Assembly: GCA_000733355.1 (NCBI GenBank)
Contig: JNVV01000082.1
Span: forward strand, 72,997-136,139
Reading direction: 5' to 3'
Source of the DNA: Falciphora oryzae
Taxonomy: Eukaryota; Ascomycota; Sordariomycetes; Magnaporthales; Magnaporthaceae
DNA length: 63,143 bases
Shown here: piece by piece, positions 1 to 12,089 of the stretch
Layout of the letters: each line of letters starts with the position of its first letter
Numbering within the stretch: position 1 is the stretch's first letter
The notes under the pieces: model-generated
What the model was told of the DNA's origin: nothing
The model's input: the letters and a program-made list of their open reading frames with translations, nothing else
Databases searched by the model: none
Position numbers and translations under genes: made by a program

Positions 1-330
1 TTCTTCCGGTATACCTACCGGCTGACTGCTTTTCTACCACCAGCTGCGCTTATAGCGCCCCGGCGTTTATTAGCCCAACCGCCGATTGCCCGCTCACCAA
101 CAAGGAGCGCCGGAATGCGGCCCGATGTCCGTGTGCCTTGGGTAGGCTTTTGCTTGCCCTATGGTTTGGTTTGTTAGCCGTCTCGATAGCAACACCGTAG
201 CCTAGTGTCAAGCTTAGGTAGCGCTAGCACGTCGTATGCCCTCAGGGAGGCAGGGAATGGTAGATCCCGACTAGCCCACGTTAAATATACTCTCTCTCTC
301 TCTCTCTCTCGCCTGAATATGGGGCGGCGG
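1..330 (+). repeat. LINE family A 3' tail, copy 1
   Basis: This stretch matches, in the same order, 41400-41660 on the plus strand and the reverse complement of 8450-8713. Shared landmarks are a CCCCGGCG block, GCCCGCTCAC, and AAGCTTAGGTAGCGCTAGCA ahead of the end. The tail closes with GTTAAATATA followed by a CT microsatellite (about 289-310). Because the minus-strand copy is continuous with a LINE ORF2 once the inserted chromovirus is removed, I read this as the 3' untranslated end of a 5'-truncated LINE. It starts before the window. Confidence 0.65.
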
Positions 331-746
331 AGGGAGGGCGTAGCGGCTGTCTGGTGCTTTTGTGGGGCAAATTTTATTTCCGTGTAACGTTTTTGATAAG
401 CGAGCGGTGGGTACAAGCGAGCGGTGGCCTTTTTACGACCCAACAACAACCACCCTCAATTGCCACACAACAACACTATGAACTAACTATAATTACATTA
501 GAAACAGCTGAATTAGATGATTTTGCAGCTTCCCGGCAAGTGCGGGCATTATGGCCAGGCTTGCCGCATACGCCACAGCACCGAACCTTCGTGCGAACCC
601 CCCCTGTACCACTACCATTCGGCTGCATTTTTTGCACTCCCTCCCTACCCACGGCCCCTTAGCCTAGTGTTTCCTGTGCACCTTGTACAATAAGTGATCC
701 TCTAAGCTGTACACGTGTTTTTTTTGGCTCTCCGGCGCTTGCTTAA
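331..746. other. No gene recognised
   Basis: The short open frames here match nothing I recognise. Bases 385-440 contain GTAACG...AAGCGAGCGGTGG, faintly like the subterminal repeats of the MITEs further along, but too diverged to call. Confidence 0.5.
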
Positions 747-1032
747 TGTAACAAGGGGTTAAAAACGGCTTGGAGAAAGAATTTCTAAATTGCAGATAAT
801 CTTTCTATGGGCTTAAGAGATGCTTCAGGAAGAAGGAATCTCTTATGGAAGACATAGGAGATGGTAGGGTTTATATAAACCACCCTGTGATCCGTGCGAA
901 GTATTGAGTACATGATTTACACTGCCCCTCCGGCTTTCGGCCTTTGGGCCTCGGGGCCGTTGGGCACCTATACCGGTTCCCGGACCTTTTGTGGGGCCGA
1001 TTAGGCGAGTCCATAGGTTTTTCCGTATGACA
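747..1032 (-). repeat. 3' LTR of chromovirus 1
   Basis: A 286-bp LTR. It contains the palindromic TTTATATAAA near 872-881, a likely TATA element. Compared with the fresher copies at 62912-63143 it differs mainly by C-to-T and G-to-A changes (for example GGGTCAAAGAC to GGGTTAAAAAC), as RIP produces. Confidence 0.9.
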
Positions 1033-1051
1033 CTATCCTCCTCTTCCTAGG
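1033..1051 (-). promoter_or_regulatory. Polypurine tract of chromovirus 1
   Basis: Read on the minus strand, the bases next to the 3' LTR are CCTAGGAAGAGGAGGATAG, a purine-rich run ending at the LTR. This is where the plus-strand primer lies in Ty3/gypsy elements, and it confirms minus-strand polarity. Confidence 0.75.
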
Positions 1052-1059
1052 GCGCGTTT

Positions 1060-2431
1060 CGAAACCTTTTAAAGCCCGTTTAAAGGATGCGGCCGTGCCT
1101 ATATCTTGTGGCACGCGGGGGTCCTTAAGCTTATCGGGGTTGAGCCGATGAAAGGCAATAACGTGTTGCTTAGATCCGTCGGTATCGAAGTGCTCCCAAG
1201 GTTCCTACGTCCAGTCCTTTTTGCGTGGGTAATCCTCCCATCGGATAAGGTAACGAACCTTCCCGCCTGTATCCATGGAATCCATAACCTTTTTTATAAC
1301 GAAATCTCCTATAACCGAGGGGGCCTCCCGCAGTACCTGGTCAGGGTTAGGTCGTGCTTAAATGCCAGAGCGGTAGGGTTTGATAAGGGACACGTGGAAA
1401 GCGTTATGGATTTTCCAGGTTTTAGGCAGGGCCAATCGTACCGCCGTGGGAGAAATAACTTTAAGGATCCGAAAGGGCCCGAGCATTTTGGCATCGAGTT
1501 TTTTGGCGGGGCGACGGGTTTTTATGTGCCGGGCGTTTAACATAACGAACTGTCCTTCGGTAAGGACCGGCAAGGGGCTTCTCCTTTTATCGGCCCAATG
1601 CTTTATTCGTTCCCGGGCTTTTTTAAGGTGTTGTTTGGCTTTTTCGTGCACCTGGGTTATCCAATGCCGGTAAAGTTGGCTTGCTGGATTGCGTACTCGT
1701 TTTAGGAAAGGGGGATTATTGGAAGCTGGGTGGTACCCGTAGTTGGCGAAAAAGGGAGTAATGGAAGTATTTGCCGAAGATATATTATTATAGGCAAATT
1801 CCGCCGTAAGTAATAGCTCGACCCAATTGGTCATTTCGTAATTTACGAAAAACCTAAGGTAGGCCTCTAGGCTTTGGTTAAGCCTTTCGGTTTGTCCATC
1901 CGTTTAGGGATGGAAGGCAATGCTCATTCTTGGCTTAATGCCTACCAAACGGAGGAAATCTTTCCATAAGTGGCTCGTAAATTTGGAATTTCTATCAGAG
2001 ATAATATTTAAAGGCACACCGTGCAATCGCCAGTATTCTTTGGCGAAAATGCGGATAAGGTCATCCGACTTTTTACCCTCGATTTTGAGGGGGACGAAAT
2101 GCGCCATTTTGGTAAAGGGGTTTACCATTACCCAGATTGAATCGCACCTATCGCTTAAAGGGAGGTCCGTGATGAAGTCCATGGCCACCGTTTTCCAGGG
2201 CTGGTAATGCAGCTTTATAGGTTGTAGGGGTCCAAAGGGGGCATGCTTTGGGGCCTTATTGCGTTGGCACTCCAGGCATCCCCTCACGTATTCCCGGACT
2301 TTTGCTTCGATATTGGGCTACCAAAAGTGCCGAGTAATTAACTCGAGGGTTTTATCCATACCCATATATCCAGCGACTTTTGTGTCATGTTCGGACTCGA
2401 GGACTTCCTTTTGCAGGGCCTCCGTTGGCAC
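1060..2431 (-). pseudogene. Chromovirus 1 integrase with C-terminal chromodomain
   Basis: The minus strand encodes an integrase in consecutive blocks separated by single stops. First comes the zinc-binding region ending in CLECQRNK (about 2270), then the catalytic core with VAMDFITDLP (first Asp) and NIISDRNSKF (second Asp), then a stop in place of Gln in the HPQTDGQ-type motif, then the C-terminal domain ending near 1358. Translation past the stop at about 1357 gives a chromodomain at roughly 1150-1300, with VRYLIRWEDYP and a WT-stop-EPW block where the stop replaces Trp. Chromodomains tether integration to methylated histone in this clade. Several stops make it non-functional. Confidence 0.88.
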
Positions 2432-4040
2432 CTACAGCCTTTCCTTATAATAAAGGAGGCCATCCTTAACTTCTTCACCCTTTTCGGGCTTTTGGAGGCG
2501 GCTTTGGTATTCGGAATCCGATATACCAGTTTGCTTAACTTTGTCAGTAAATTCCGTAGCCCACTTTAGGATTGGAATACTGCAAAGCCGGCCTGGGGAT
2601 AGGAGGAAAGAAGGTGCTCCTTGCGGCAAAGCTTTTTCCATAGGGTTATCTCTTTGTCCTTCCAGGGCTGAAATTCTTGCTGGGAAGTGTTTTTTTTGCA
2701 GGATCGTCGTAATCGGCTGATCCTTACTCCCCCCTTTCTTAGGCTTGTGCTGGGGTAATCTCGATAGCACATCGGCCTTTTCATTTTGCTTTCTTAGCCG
2801 GTAGTTAATCATAAACCAATAACCAGCCAGTTGTTGTGCCCATTTAGTTTGCCTTCGATTAAGGACTTTGGCCGTCAGGAAATATTCGAGGTTCCGGTGA
2901 TCCGTATAAACCTCTATCCGGTGCTTTGCCCCTTCGAGGTAATGCCTCCACCTAGCGAAACAATCGACGACCGCCAAAAGTTCCTTATCGTGGATTTCAT
3001 AGTTGATTTCGGCGGGTGACATTTTGCGCGAATGGAAGGCAACGGGGTGCAGTTTGTTGGTTTCGGGGTCCCTTTGGGATAGCACCCCTCCAAAGGCAAA
3101 GTCCGAAGCGTCTACTTCGATTTGCGCCGGGAGAAACGGATCGAAATGCCGGAGTATTGGAGGCGAAATAAAAGCGATTTTAAAAGCTTCGAAGGCCTGG
3201 TCCATTTCGGAGGTCCATCGCCATTGGCTTTTAGGCAGGGCGTTGGCCGTCGTTATAGGCCTAACGATTCCGGAAAACCCTTTAATAAACCTTTTGTAAA
3301 AGTTGGCAAAGCCGACGAACGATTGGGAGTCCTTAAGGCAGTTGGGGGTCTTCCATTGGATGATAGCATTAACCTTGTCCTTGGATATTGCGATGCCCTC
3401 GGGTCCTATTATGTGACCAAGGAATTCGATTTCGTGTACCCCCCAAACGCATTTGCGAGGGGCCACGGCCAGGTTATGTTTGGTAAGGCGGCGAAGCACC
3501 TCCTTTACCAAACTATCGTGTTGTTCTTTGGTTTTTGCGTATATTAGGAGGTCATCCAAATACACGAAGAGCCCGGCATCGATAAGGTCCATAAAGATAT
3601 GGTTCATCATGCTTTGGAAGGTGGCGGGGGCGTTGATGAGGCCCATAGGCATAACCGTGAACTCGAAGACGCCGTATTTGCAACGGAAGGCTGTAAGCCA
3701 TTCGTGCCCCTTTTTCATCCGAATCAGGTTAAACCCGGTTTTAAGGTCGATTTTCGTTTTCCATTTGGCATTCCGAAGTCGATTTTGGAGCTCCGTAATA
3801 AGCGGGATAAGGCACCGAATCGGAATCGTTTTAGCGTTTACGTCCCTGTAGTCGACCACCACCCTTAAAGGATCGAGGGGGTCTTTTTTTTCTGCGAACA
3901 TAAAGGGCGAACTGTTGGCAGTTTTGTATGGCCTGGCCCGACCGATTCGTATTTGCTTTTCCAGCCACGGCTTTAAAACATCCAATTCCCTTTGGCTTAT
4001 TAGGTATAAGGGGCCATAGGTTAATTAAGCTCCTTCTTTG
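2432..4040 (-). pseudogene. Chromovirus 1 reverse transcriptase and RNase H
   Basis: An open frame of about 517 codons carries the Ty3/gypsy reverse transcriptase. It has VVVDYRDVNAKT (family: DYR.LN..T), KIDLKTGFNLIRM, the catalytic YLDDLLIYA at about 3540-3570 and FLGHIIG. An RNase H domain follows with QIEVDASDFAFGGVLSQ and EVYTDHRNLEYF. It opens with an upstream PYGPLY-like linker. The frame ends at a TAG where related elements have Trp (RL-W-VP). The catalytic residues of this part are intact, unlike those of its protease. Confidence 0.93.
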
Positions 4041-4384
4041 AGGTGAATTTCGTAGTCCCAGGGCTAATAATCGGGAAAACGGGTGGCAGCCGCTTCCGTT
4101 ATAATAGGGAGAAATTCCCTAAACTTCTATGGCACCGATTCGAGGCCGTCCGAATCTGCTTTGTTCACTTCCTTAAGGGAAGGAATACCGTGCCCGTATT
4201 TAATAGCGGCAATAATCGCGGGCTTAATTGTTTTTATGTTCTCCCGAAGGCGTAAGCCTTTGGGCGGCCGTAAATCCTATGGTTTCCGTGCCCGTAGCTT
4301 GTTGCATTTCCGGCATTTGTCCGAATCCATCCGGATATCCCGAAGGTCGCGATCCAGTAACCCCAGCGGTAAGTGTTGCCTTTG

Positions 4385-4680
4385 CTATGCGAAAGGCAGG
4401 ATAATATCGCAATCTGGATCCGTAAGACTGATTTCAAACGTTTCCGTAAAATAGTGCGTTTTGTGCCGGAGGGTAACGTCGATAACTAGTTGCTTTCCGG
4501 CCTTTAGTTCGATTTTCCCTAAAAAGGAGGTTATTACGCGAGGGATAGCTTTGTTAACCAGGTGACCTGGGAGTTGCTTAGCTATTTTGTCCGACATGAC
4601 TTTCGTATCGCTGCTTCCGTTTAAAAGGACCCGGATAGGTATCTCCTTCGATCCCTTCGCCCGTATATATATGCGGAGGA
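4385..4680 (-). pseudogene. Chromovirus 1 protease remnant
   Basis: The frame reads RVLLNGSSDTKVMSDKIA where retroviral-type aspartic proteases have V-L-(I/V)-D-S-G-(A/S). The catalytic Asp is therefore Asn. The fold continues to about 4385. Position between the CCHC knuckle and the reverse transcriptase supports the call; the sequence alone would be weak. Confidence 0.6.
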
Positions 4681-4739
4681 TCGGTTTTGCGAGTTCCTTA
4701 TCCGTTAAGGGCTTTCGGGACTGGTTAGCGGCGATAGTC

Positions 4740-7342
4740 GATGGTTGTTAACAGTCATCGTCCGATTCCGAATCTGATAGTTCAAAGATTTGTAGTTCGT
4801 TCGGGGCTTTTAAGGTAAAGCCAGCGATTTTAGCCTTTTTGGCCTGTGGCTGTTCCTTTTGTTCGTCCGTTGCAGAGCGTTTAAGGATGGATTTGGCACC
4901 GGCCGTTTTTGCTGGTGTAGGAGGGAATTCCTTGCCGTTAGTGTCCTTTTTGGCGTAGCATTCTAACGTATAGTGCCCTTCTTTTCCGCAGCGCTAGCAA
5001 TCGGCTTTAGCCAACTTTCGTGCGTCGATATCGCGTTATTCGATTCCTTCGAGTGCCAATTTGGTGGTAGTCCAAATGTTGTTCTTTTTATCGGCGGCCT
5101 TTTTATCGTTGGCCTTTTTTCCGGAACGGGAGCTTAAGGATGGATTTGGGTTCCTGTTTTTAAAGCCCTTGCCGCGGCGACGGCCCGCGTTCGAGCGCTC
5201 CTGATTCGAAGCGGGCTCGTCTTTTCCCTTTTCCTTTTAGCCCGTTCTTTGCATTAAAGCCTTAATAAAGGCTCTATCCGCGAGCTTTTGCTCGTAAGTG
5301 ATCCCTGCCTTCTGGAAGGCTTCGAGGAATTCGGCGTCGTCCGTAAGGATTCGACCTTTATTAGCATATACCAAATCGGCGATACCTTCAGGTAGCGAGG
5401 ATCGGACGAAATCCCGGAAGGTCGTACCGGTCCATCGGGTAGTGATATTGTACTGCCCCAGCTCCGTTAAGTAGCCGACGATATCGCCGTTGTACTTTAG
5501 GGACCGGAGCTTTTTGGCATCGGTTCGTTCCTCGTTAGGGTCCTTATAATGTTCCTCCAGCGACGAAGCGTATCCTTTCCAGGAATCTTAAACGTTTATG
5601 GATTCCAGTAAACGTGCTTTAGCTACGTGCCATTAGAGGGCGGCTCCTTTTAGGAGGGACCTAACCCAAGTGATGCGGTGCGGGTTACCCGTAAAGCTTT
5701 AGGGGCAGGCGTTTATATAAGCCTGTACCACGAACCACTAGTTTTTAAATTTGGTGCGATCCCTTTCGAAAGCGCTGGGGGTTTTAAGTTGCACGGGGTT
5801 GACCATAAAGACCGTGCCTTAGGGAGTTCCCTTAAGGGGTTGCGAAGCCCTATCGCTTGGCGGAGAGGGTGATCAGAACAGCCGTGGCCTTCGGTTAGGA
5901 GGTTTCGGTGGCAGGTTATTATCGCTATTATCCGATTCCGAAGAGTCCGAAAAGTCCGGATTACCGGCGGGTTGTCCCTGTGTCCGTCCCGGCGTAATGC
6001 TTATGCGGGTTTGGTTTGTTCGGGTTTGTAAATCCCTTAGGGTCTTTTCTATTTGTGCGGTTAGCAAGCCGGCGTTTGATCCGACGATCCGTTCCCGCGC
6101 CATCGAGCTTGTTTGTTTAAAAGCGGAAGGCGGAAGTATATCGGTATCAATTTCGGCCCTATTTTCCCTAGTAGGGACGGGTACGTCCTGGGGAGAGCTT
6201 CGGTTTGATCCGGGTTGTTAAGACGATCGTTGCAGGGCCGAAAATACAGTAGCCGATTTAGGCCGCTTTCTTTGTGCTGCAAGCCGCCGGCTTTCCCGTA
6301 CGGCGTTTTTAATAAACTGGCGAGTTTGGGCCAATATGCGTCGCTCGGCTTCGGTGAAAGCTTCGGGCGAAACATGCTCTTTGGTTAGGAGATTTTGGAT
6401 TTGGGCATCCTTATCGACGGCCTAGTTAGTAACTCCCTTTTCGAAGGTGGAAAGCCGTGCTTGTAGGTTTTGCAAATGGTTTTGTTGGGCCCGAGTAACG
6501 TCCCGAAGCTGAATTAGGGCCTCCGAACGGGTTTGTTGCTTTTTGGCCAAAGTGGCAACCGTAGCCCAAATTTGTTGTGCAAATGCCTGGCTTTCTCCGA
6601 TGATCCGTTGCCGGAATGCCTTTTGTTGCTCGGCAGAAGCGATTAGGCCTTCCTTATATAAGGAGACGACGGTATTGTACGCGTGGGTGATGTGGTCGTA
6701 ATGGGTCCTGATTTCGCGGATTTGTTCCCGATCGGCGAGGATTTTCTGGCTCACATTTCGGGATAGGGCCGAAATTGCTTCGTGCGTACTGATAAATTCC
6801 CGCTGGATTTTAGTCATTCAGCCCGGGGGATCCTGAAGGCGTCCCACGGATATAAGGGCTTGTTGTTCGAGGGCCATGCTGAAAGGGGGTGCCGAATATA
6901 GGATAAGTGCCCTTTGATCGTCGAGCATAGGGGTATTTTGACGTTTTTCCGGTGCAGACCGGGAGGGGCCTTCGGGGGCTTTTCCGGCCGCTTTTTTAGA
7001 TTGGGCCGGTATGGTATCGGCAGGTATACCGGAATCGCTAGGCAAAGAAGGGGATTCCGTTGATTCCCGGGCCGGCATGCCAAAGTCGCTTGGTAGGGAA
7101 GGAGATGTCGTTGTAGACGAGATGAGGGGGTCCGGTTCCCTGTATTCCTGGGCAGCGTAAAGTCCCAAACGTATAAGGGAGATTTTCCGGCCTCTTTTGG
7201 AGTCCCGTGATTTCGCTAGGGCGATTGAGAAGGTGAAACGACCCTTTTGTATATTTTTTTCGCTTTCACCCGTTCGAGAACACCGGTGACAGTTAAAATG
7301 TTTGTGGTGTGGCCCTAGGGTTTTATTCGCTAAAGAAGGCAA
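4740..7342 (-). pseudogene. Chromovirus 1 Gag with zinc knuckle
   Basis: The minus strand holds a broken Gag. The N-terminal part (7342-6818) has a small CHRC-type cluster. The central part (6817-6422) is open and rich in Gln, Glu and Arg, probably coiled coil. Around 5230-5460 there is a Gag-like block with FRDFVRSSLPEGIADLV, and at about 4960-5000 a CCHC knuckle: C, stop for Trp, RCGKEGHYTLEC. Several TAG and TAA stops interrupt it. Function by family is capsid and RNA packaging. Confidence 0.75.
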
Positions 7343-7443
7343 CAGTTGGGGTTTGGGGGTACCGACTGACAGGGCTTTTCCAGAGCTTAGGAGGAAAGAT
7401 AGTGAGGCTTCCGTTAGGGGGCAGAGCGAAAAGAAAGATTATT

Positions 7444-7729
7444 TGTAACAAGGGGTTAAAAACGGCTTGGAGAAAGAATTTCTAGATTGCAGATAATCTT
7501 TTTATGGGCTTAAGAGATGCTTTAGGAAGAAGGAATCTTTTATGGAAGATATAGGAGATGGCAGGGTTTATATAAACCACTTTGTGATCCGTGCGAAGTA
7601 TTGAGTATATGATTTATACTGCCCCTCCGGCTTTCGGCCTTTGGGCCTCGGGGCCGTTGGGCACCTATACCGGTTCCCGGACCTTTTGTGGGGCCGATTA
7701 GGCGAGTCCACAGGTTCTTCCGTGTGACA
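7444..7729 (-). repeat. 5' LTR of chromovirus 1
   Basis: The same 286 bp as the left LTR with a few substitutions (for example TCTAAATTGC versus TCTAGATTGC). The two repeats differ little, so most RIP-like changes shared by both predate insertion or were made in parallel. On the coding strand the internal region begins AATAATCTTTC; I do not recognise a tRNA match for a primer site. Confidence 0.9.
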
Positions 7730-8429
7730 CAAAGCCGCGTTAAGATTTTGCGCGTGCGATACTACCTATACTTTAGTATAGTTACCGCGTGGCAACAAAC
7801 AAAAGCGCGAGCGTTAAGCCAATTTTGCGCGTGCGTGTTTAGGCAGTTTGCGTGCCTAAGCAGGCTAATTTTGCGCCGTGCGTATCGTTGGGATGCGGTC
7901 GACCGAGGAGGAGTCGCGTGTGTGTACGACCGGGAGGGTCGCGTGTGTGTACGCCCGAAAGGGTCGCGTGTATGGCGGGGGACGGCGGCGGCCGGGCCGG
8001 CTATTCGTCCAATGTATTTTAACTGCTTTCCGGTTTGCAATCTTTTTGTGCGTTCGAATCGTTCGGTTCGGTGCGCGAGGCGAAAGCGAAAAGGAAGTCG
8101 AAGGGCGGTCTGGTGATGCGCGGAGGTTAGAGCACCCGATTGTCGAAGGTTTCGGCGCGCGCGAAGCGCGCCTTAAGCGATAGGGTGCAGGCCTTCCCCT
8201 CGACTGGCAATAGGCACCCGCATACCTTTGCCAGCCATTCTCTGCTTTTTTGGCCCAGTTGCGTTGCCGACGTCGTTGTTAAAAGGAGTCGGAAAACGCG
8301 GGTTAAATAGAGCTAAATGGCTTGTTAGACCCTATTGTGCTACCGGCTCATTTTTGGTGGCACCATTACCAAAATGGCCGGGATTCCTTAGCGGCCACTA
8401 ACAGTGGGTCCGATAGGAAAATTTTTTGG
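7730..8429. other. Non-coding G/C-rich stretch with a 25-bp tandem repeat
   Basis: No gene recognised. Bases 7913-7975 hold about two and a half copies of a 25-bp unit beginning GTCGCGTGTGTGTACG, with starts at 7913, 7938 and 7963. The flanking sequence is rich in CpG and TGCGCG words. Confidence 0.6.
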
Positions 8430-8718
8430 GGGGAAGGTGTCGGCGTTGTGTGGAAAGAGAGAGAGAAAAAAAGTATATTTAACGTTATTATATCGGGATT
8501 TACCAATCCCTGCCTCCCAAAGGGCATATGACGTGCTAGCGCTACCTAAGCTTAACACTAGGCTACATGTTGCTATTAAAGCGGCTAGCAGATTAAACCC
8601 GTAAGCATACGGAAGTCGGGCTGCATTCCGGCGCTTTTTGTTAGTGAGCGGGCGATCGGCAGTAGGGCGTATGTGTATACGCCGGGGCGTTGTAAAGCGC
8701 TGCGAATGGTAGTGGTGC
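8430..8718 (-). repeat. LINE family A 3' end, split off by chromovirus 2
   Basis: Reverse complement of the 1-330 repeat. It is separated from the rest of its LINE (19411-20870) by chromovirus 2. Removing 8719-19410 restores the order seen in the uninterrupted copy at 41400-41460 (CGA-AGCACC-CTACCA). The chromovirus target duplication GGTGC lies at 8714-8718. Confidence 0.85.
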
Positions 8719-8927
8719 TGTCACAGCCGGTAGGAGGTGGAAGGGGCCCACTAGTGGGGCAGGGAGACCCCAACCCTTATCGGCACGATAAGGGAGGTGG
8801 GGCTCCTGCAGAGTTTTCTTTGCAGGCCTGCCCGCCCGGCCTCCGGCCTCCTACTCTCTCCTAAACACTATCCTATCTTCACCACCACCAATCGTAATAA
8901 AACCAATCCCCTCTACTGTTTACGATA
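8719..8927 (+). repeat. 5' LTR of chromovirus 2
   Basis: A 209-bp LTR starting TGTCACAGCCGG and ending TTTACGATA, matching 19197-19405. It lacks the usual CA end in both copies, so this is a family trait or an old change. Bases 8751-8800 contain ACCCCAACCCTTATCGGCAC and the inverted ATAAGGGAGGTGGGG. Confidence 0.92.
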
Positions 8928-8929
8928 AG

Positions 8930-8941
8930 TGGTAGCAACTC
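8930..8941 (+). promoter_or_regulatory. Candidate primer-binding site of chromovirus 2
   Basis: TGGTAGCAACTC begins 3 bases inside the 5' LTR. It starts with TGG, the complement of a tRNA CCA end, and lies where minus-strand priming occurs. I cannot name the tRNA. Confidence 0.5.
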
Positions 8942-9539
8942 TCTGCCACTGCAAAGTCACCAATATCCGCCCTTTAGGCTTGTTCTCACGGCTCGCCTAA
9001 AAACTCACGCACTTCCAGCGCGCCTTGTTCTAACGGCTCGGCGCGCGCGTCACCTCCCCCTTCCAGGCTTGTTCTCACGGCTCGCCTAGCACCACGCTAC
9101 CAAGCACGCCTTATTCTCACGGCTAGGCGCGCGCGCGTTACCCTTCCCTAGCTCTTCAATCACGAAATCAGCACCTCTATGATCCTAAGCAACCAATCGA
9201 GACCAAAGAAAAGCCACCCGAAGTCGCTACCTTATCTGGCTCCCCGCAAACGACTCGACTGATCGCGCTTATTCTTACGGCTCGCGCGGGTAGTTGAAAA
9301 GGTTACTTCGTTGCTTTTATCACTTCCCTTTCACTTACATTGCGCCCTCCCTTAATAAACTACCTTCGAAACCGAGATCAAAACCTCCCACTTCCCGCAA
9401 ATGGTTAAGCAACGAAAAAGGACAAATTAAAAAATCCATTGGAATCCTCCCGGTAGTAACATTTATAACCTCGAACCTTCGCTTTGCGACGGCAAATCCT
9501 TTAAAAATCTATAAGCCCTAGCCTGCCGACGGACTACCT

Positions 9540-12009
9540 CTACCACTTGCGAATAAATATTAGGACCCCCGAAATAGTAAAAATACAGGCGAGAAAGCAC
9601 GAAGCAATAGCGAACGAGGTTAACCCGCCCTCAAAAGGCAAAGATCCGGATACGAGCCAACTACCGCTATCGGAAGCGTTGCGTTCTCGCGCTCGCTTTC
9701 TCCCCATACAAAAATTCCAAACCCACGTTTTAAACGATAACGATAAGGACGGAGGAACCGAAGCCGGCAACCCGGACGATAGCCTTATGGACACCCAAAG
9801 CAGACGCCGTACGGACGAAAGCCACACGGCAGAGTTCGACGAAAACGATAATCCTCGGCCCGATCACTTCGGCAAAAACCGAAAATCTATAGCCTGGCTA
9901 AAACGTCGTTAAAATCGTATCCATAACAACTTATTACGATAAATAACGGGCATACAAAACCGTTTTAAGGCAACCATTACCAAAGCTATCGGAAAGCTCG
10001 GCTCTACTATGCAAAGCAACTTCGATAGCATCGACAAGGACTTCGGCATCCTTTTTAACAACCAAAAGCAATTTGCCTTCCGCATTAATAACGCTCGCAA
10101 AAACACGTCGGATTTACAAGCCTAAATGGAAGCGCATTTAAACGCGGGAAAGTTTAGCCGACGCGTTTCCTTTAAGCTTAATACGAACGAAAATCGCCGC
10201 AAAACAGGTGCTCGAACGTCCCTCGGCTCGATAACACTTCGGCGCCTTAGCGCCCGTTATAACAAATCTAACCCTAATATCGGCAGCAGCAAAAATCGCC
10301 CATTGGAAATCGCGGACGATAATTCAACCGACGACTCCGAAGCAATAACGCGGCGCTTTTACAAACTTATTAAATAAAAGGCGTCCAAAGTCGCATATAC
10401 GCAACCCAATACCCGACATCGCAAAACAAACAGCAAACAAATCTAAAAGTTCGACCAAGGCACTCGGACGGCGGCGCCGGCACCGGTCTTCCACAATCCT
10501 TAACAACAACAACAGCAGCAAACTTAGCGGCCCCCTCCTTTCATACCCCTCAACACCGGTATTACCACGCCGGCACAAAAGGCGACGAACCGCTATTTCG
10601 AAATAGCCTACGGATAGCCTCGCCCTAGGTTAGCGCAAACCGCCACTCCAGCGCCTACCGCGTTCCCCAGCCTAGGACGCAACTACCAACAGGAAGCTAG
10701 ACCGGCAGCCCAACGCCCGCTCTTTTAATACAAGCAACAATAGGGCAATATAAGTCACCTTAACCAACCTTTATTAGCCCAGCAATAGCTAACCTAAAAC
10801 TTATGCACTCCCGACCTCGTAACCCATCAGTAGCGAAGCTTTAATAACTTCCAGCCGCCCGGACAGCTTGTAACGGGCTCCAAAAACGGACCTCATCTTA
10901 AGCGAAAAAACGTCGGCATTTTCAAACCCGACCATAAAAACCTTAAAAACCTTAGCACCGTTACCAATGGAAAAAACATTATTTTTACAAACAATTTTTC
11001 TTTCGAAACACGATTAATAAGCTTCCTAATAAACCCCGTTTATACAGCGTTAAACGAAAGTTAGCTTAAAGATATATTCCCAACCTTACTAGGAAAACGA
11101 GCCCTAATTTGGTGGAACAGCCAAATGCCACCCTATATATAGCTAAACCTATACGGCCAAAACCTATTTAGTATGATTACGGCAATTAAGCAACGGTTTC
11201 CTCCCAATCGGATGGAGGCCACTAAAAAATTCTCCGAAAAAACTATTACTATTAAGGACGTCGCCGCTAACCCTAATGCCTTTACGGATTATATCACCAG
11301 CAAGCTTAAGCATGCGCGCACCATAGGTCTCTACACCGAAAGCGGCTAAAACTGGTTTGCAGCCATAGCCCAAATCTAATCTTCTTTTAGCAACGACATT
11401 AAAACCTTCCTACGCCAACCCTCCTTTAACGAATATATCGGAAACTACCTTTTCGAAGTTAAAAACGTTAAGCCGATACTTCTTAATATCGCAGCCCAGC
11501 GTTACCCGCACATCAAACCGGGAAACGACTTTAACGGAAATTTGGAAAGCGAGCATAAAAGCAAAAAGCATCGCAAAAAGGACAAATACAATAAGCACGG
11601 TAACCGTAGTAAAGGCCATAAATCCAAGCTCAAATACAAAAACGACAAAAAAAACAAATACAAATCTAAATACAAAGGCCACGATAAAAATCGCGAGTAC
11701 AAAAAAAAGGATCGCGATTACAAAAAGCGCGACCACAAAAACAAAAAGGAATTCAAAAAGTCTTACGATAAAAAAAAGGATAACAAAGTTAACCTGGTCA
11801 AATCCGACTCCGACAATAACTCCTTATTTAGCGAAAAGGAACAGTCTTCCTTTTCACCTTCGGATCCGTTTTCCAATTCTAACTTTATTTATAACATTCG
11901 TAAAAACAGCCTAACCACCGATTGCAAACGCTATAGCGAAAGCTTCCGATTTCGCAACAAGCTTTTTAAGCACCTAAAAGGCTATAAAGTCACGGAGCCC
12001 CCCCAATAA
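9540..12009 (+). pseudogene. Chromovirus 2 Gag, broken
   Basis: Successive open pieces lie in the Gag position: 9547-9912 (charged, polar), 10126-10377, and a very Lys-rich basic tail at 11542-12009 with repeated K-Y-K and D-K-K patterns. Stops and shifts separate them, and much of 10380-11540 is closed in all frames. The basic tail suits nucleic-acid binding in place of a CCHC knuckle, which I do not see. Confidence 0.65.
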
Positions 12010-12089
12010 ACCGATACCGTTAATTTCACTATAAACGATATCATTTAGGAAAGCGAGCCCAAAAAGGCTGCCTCGTCACACCTAAAAGG

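Larger units (their letters stand above)
747..7729 (-). mobile_element. Ty3/gypsy chromovirus 1, full length, RIP-damaged
   Basis: A 6.98-kb LTR retrotransposon transcribed on the minus strand. Both LTRs are 286 bp and run TGTAACA to TGACA on the plus strand. In coding order, right to left, it holds Gag with a CCHC knuckle, protease, reverse transcriptase, RNase H, integrase and a C-terminal chromodomain, the Ty3/gypsy order. A purine-rich tract abuts the left LTR on the coding strand. No matching 5-bp target duplication is visible (CTTAA on the left, CAAAG on the right), so the flanks may have been rearranged. Stops fall where the family has Trp (TGG to TAG) or Gln (CAA to TAA), so it cannot be autonomous as it stands. 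Confidence 0.93.

Noticed and set aside
747..7734. 5-bp target duplication for chromovirus 1
   Set aside because: CTTAA and CAAAG on the two sides do not match; none claimed.
7913..7975. CRISPR-like repeat array
   Set aside because: Only two and a half adjoining 25-bp units without spacers in a eukaryotic sequence; a plain tandem repeat.
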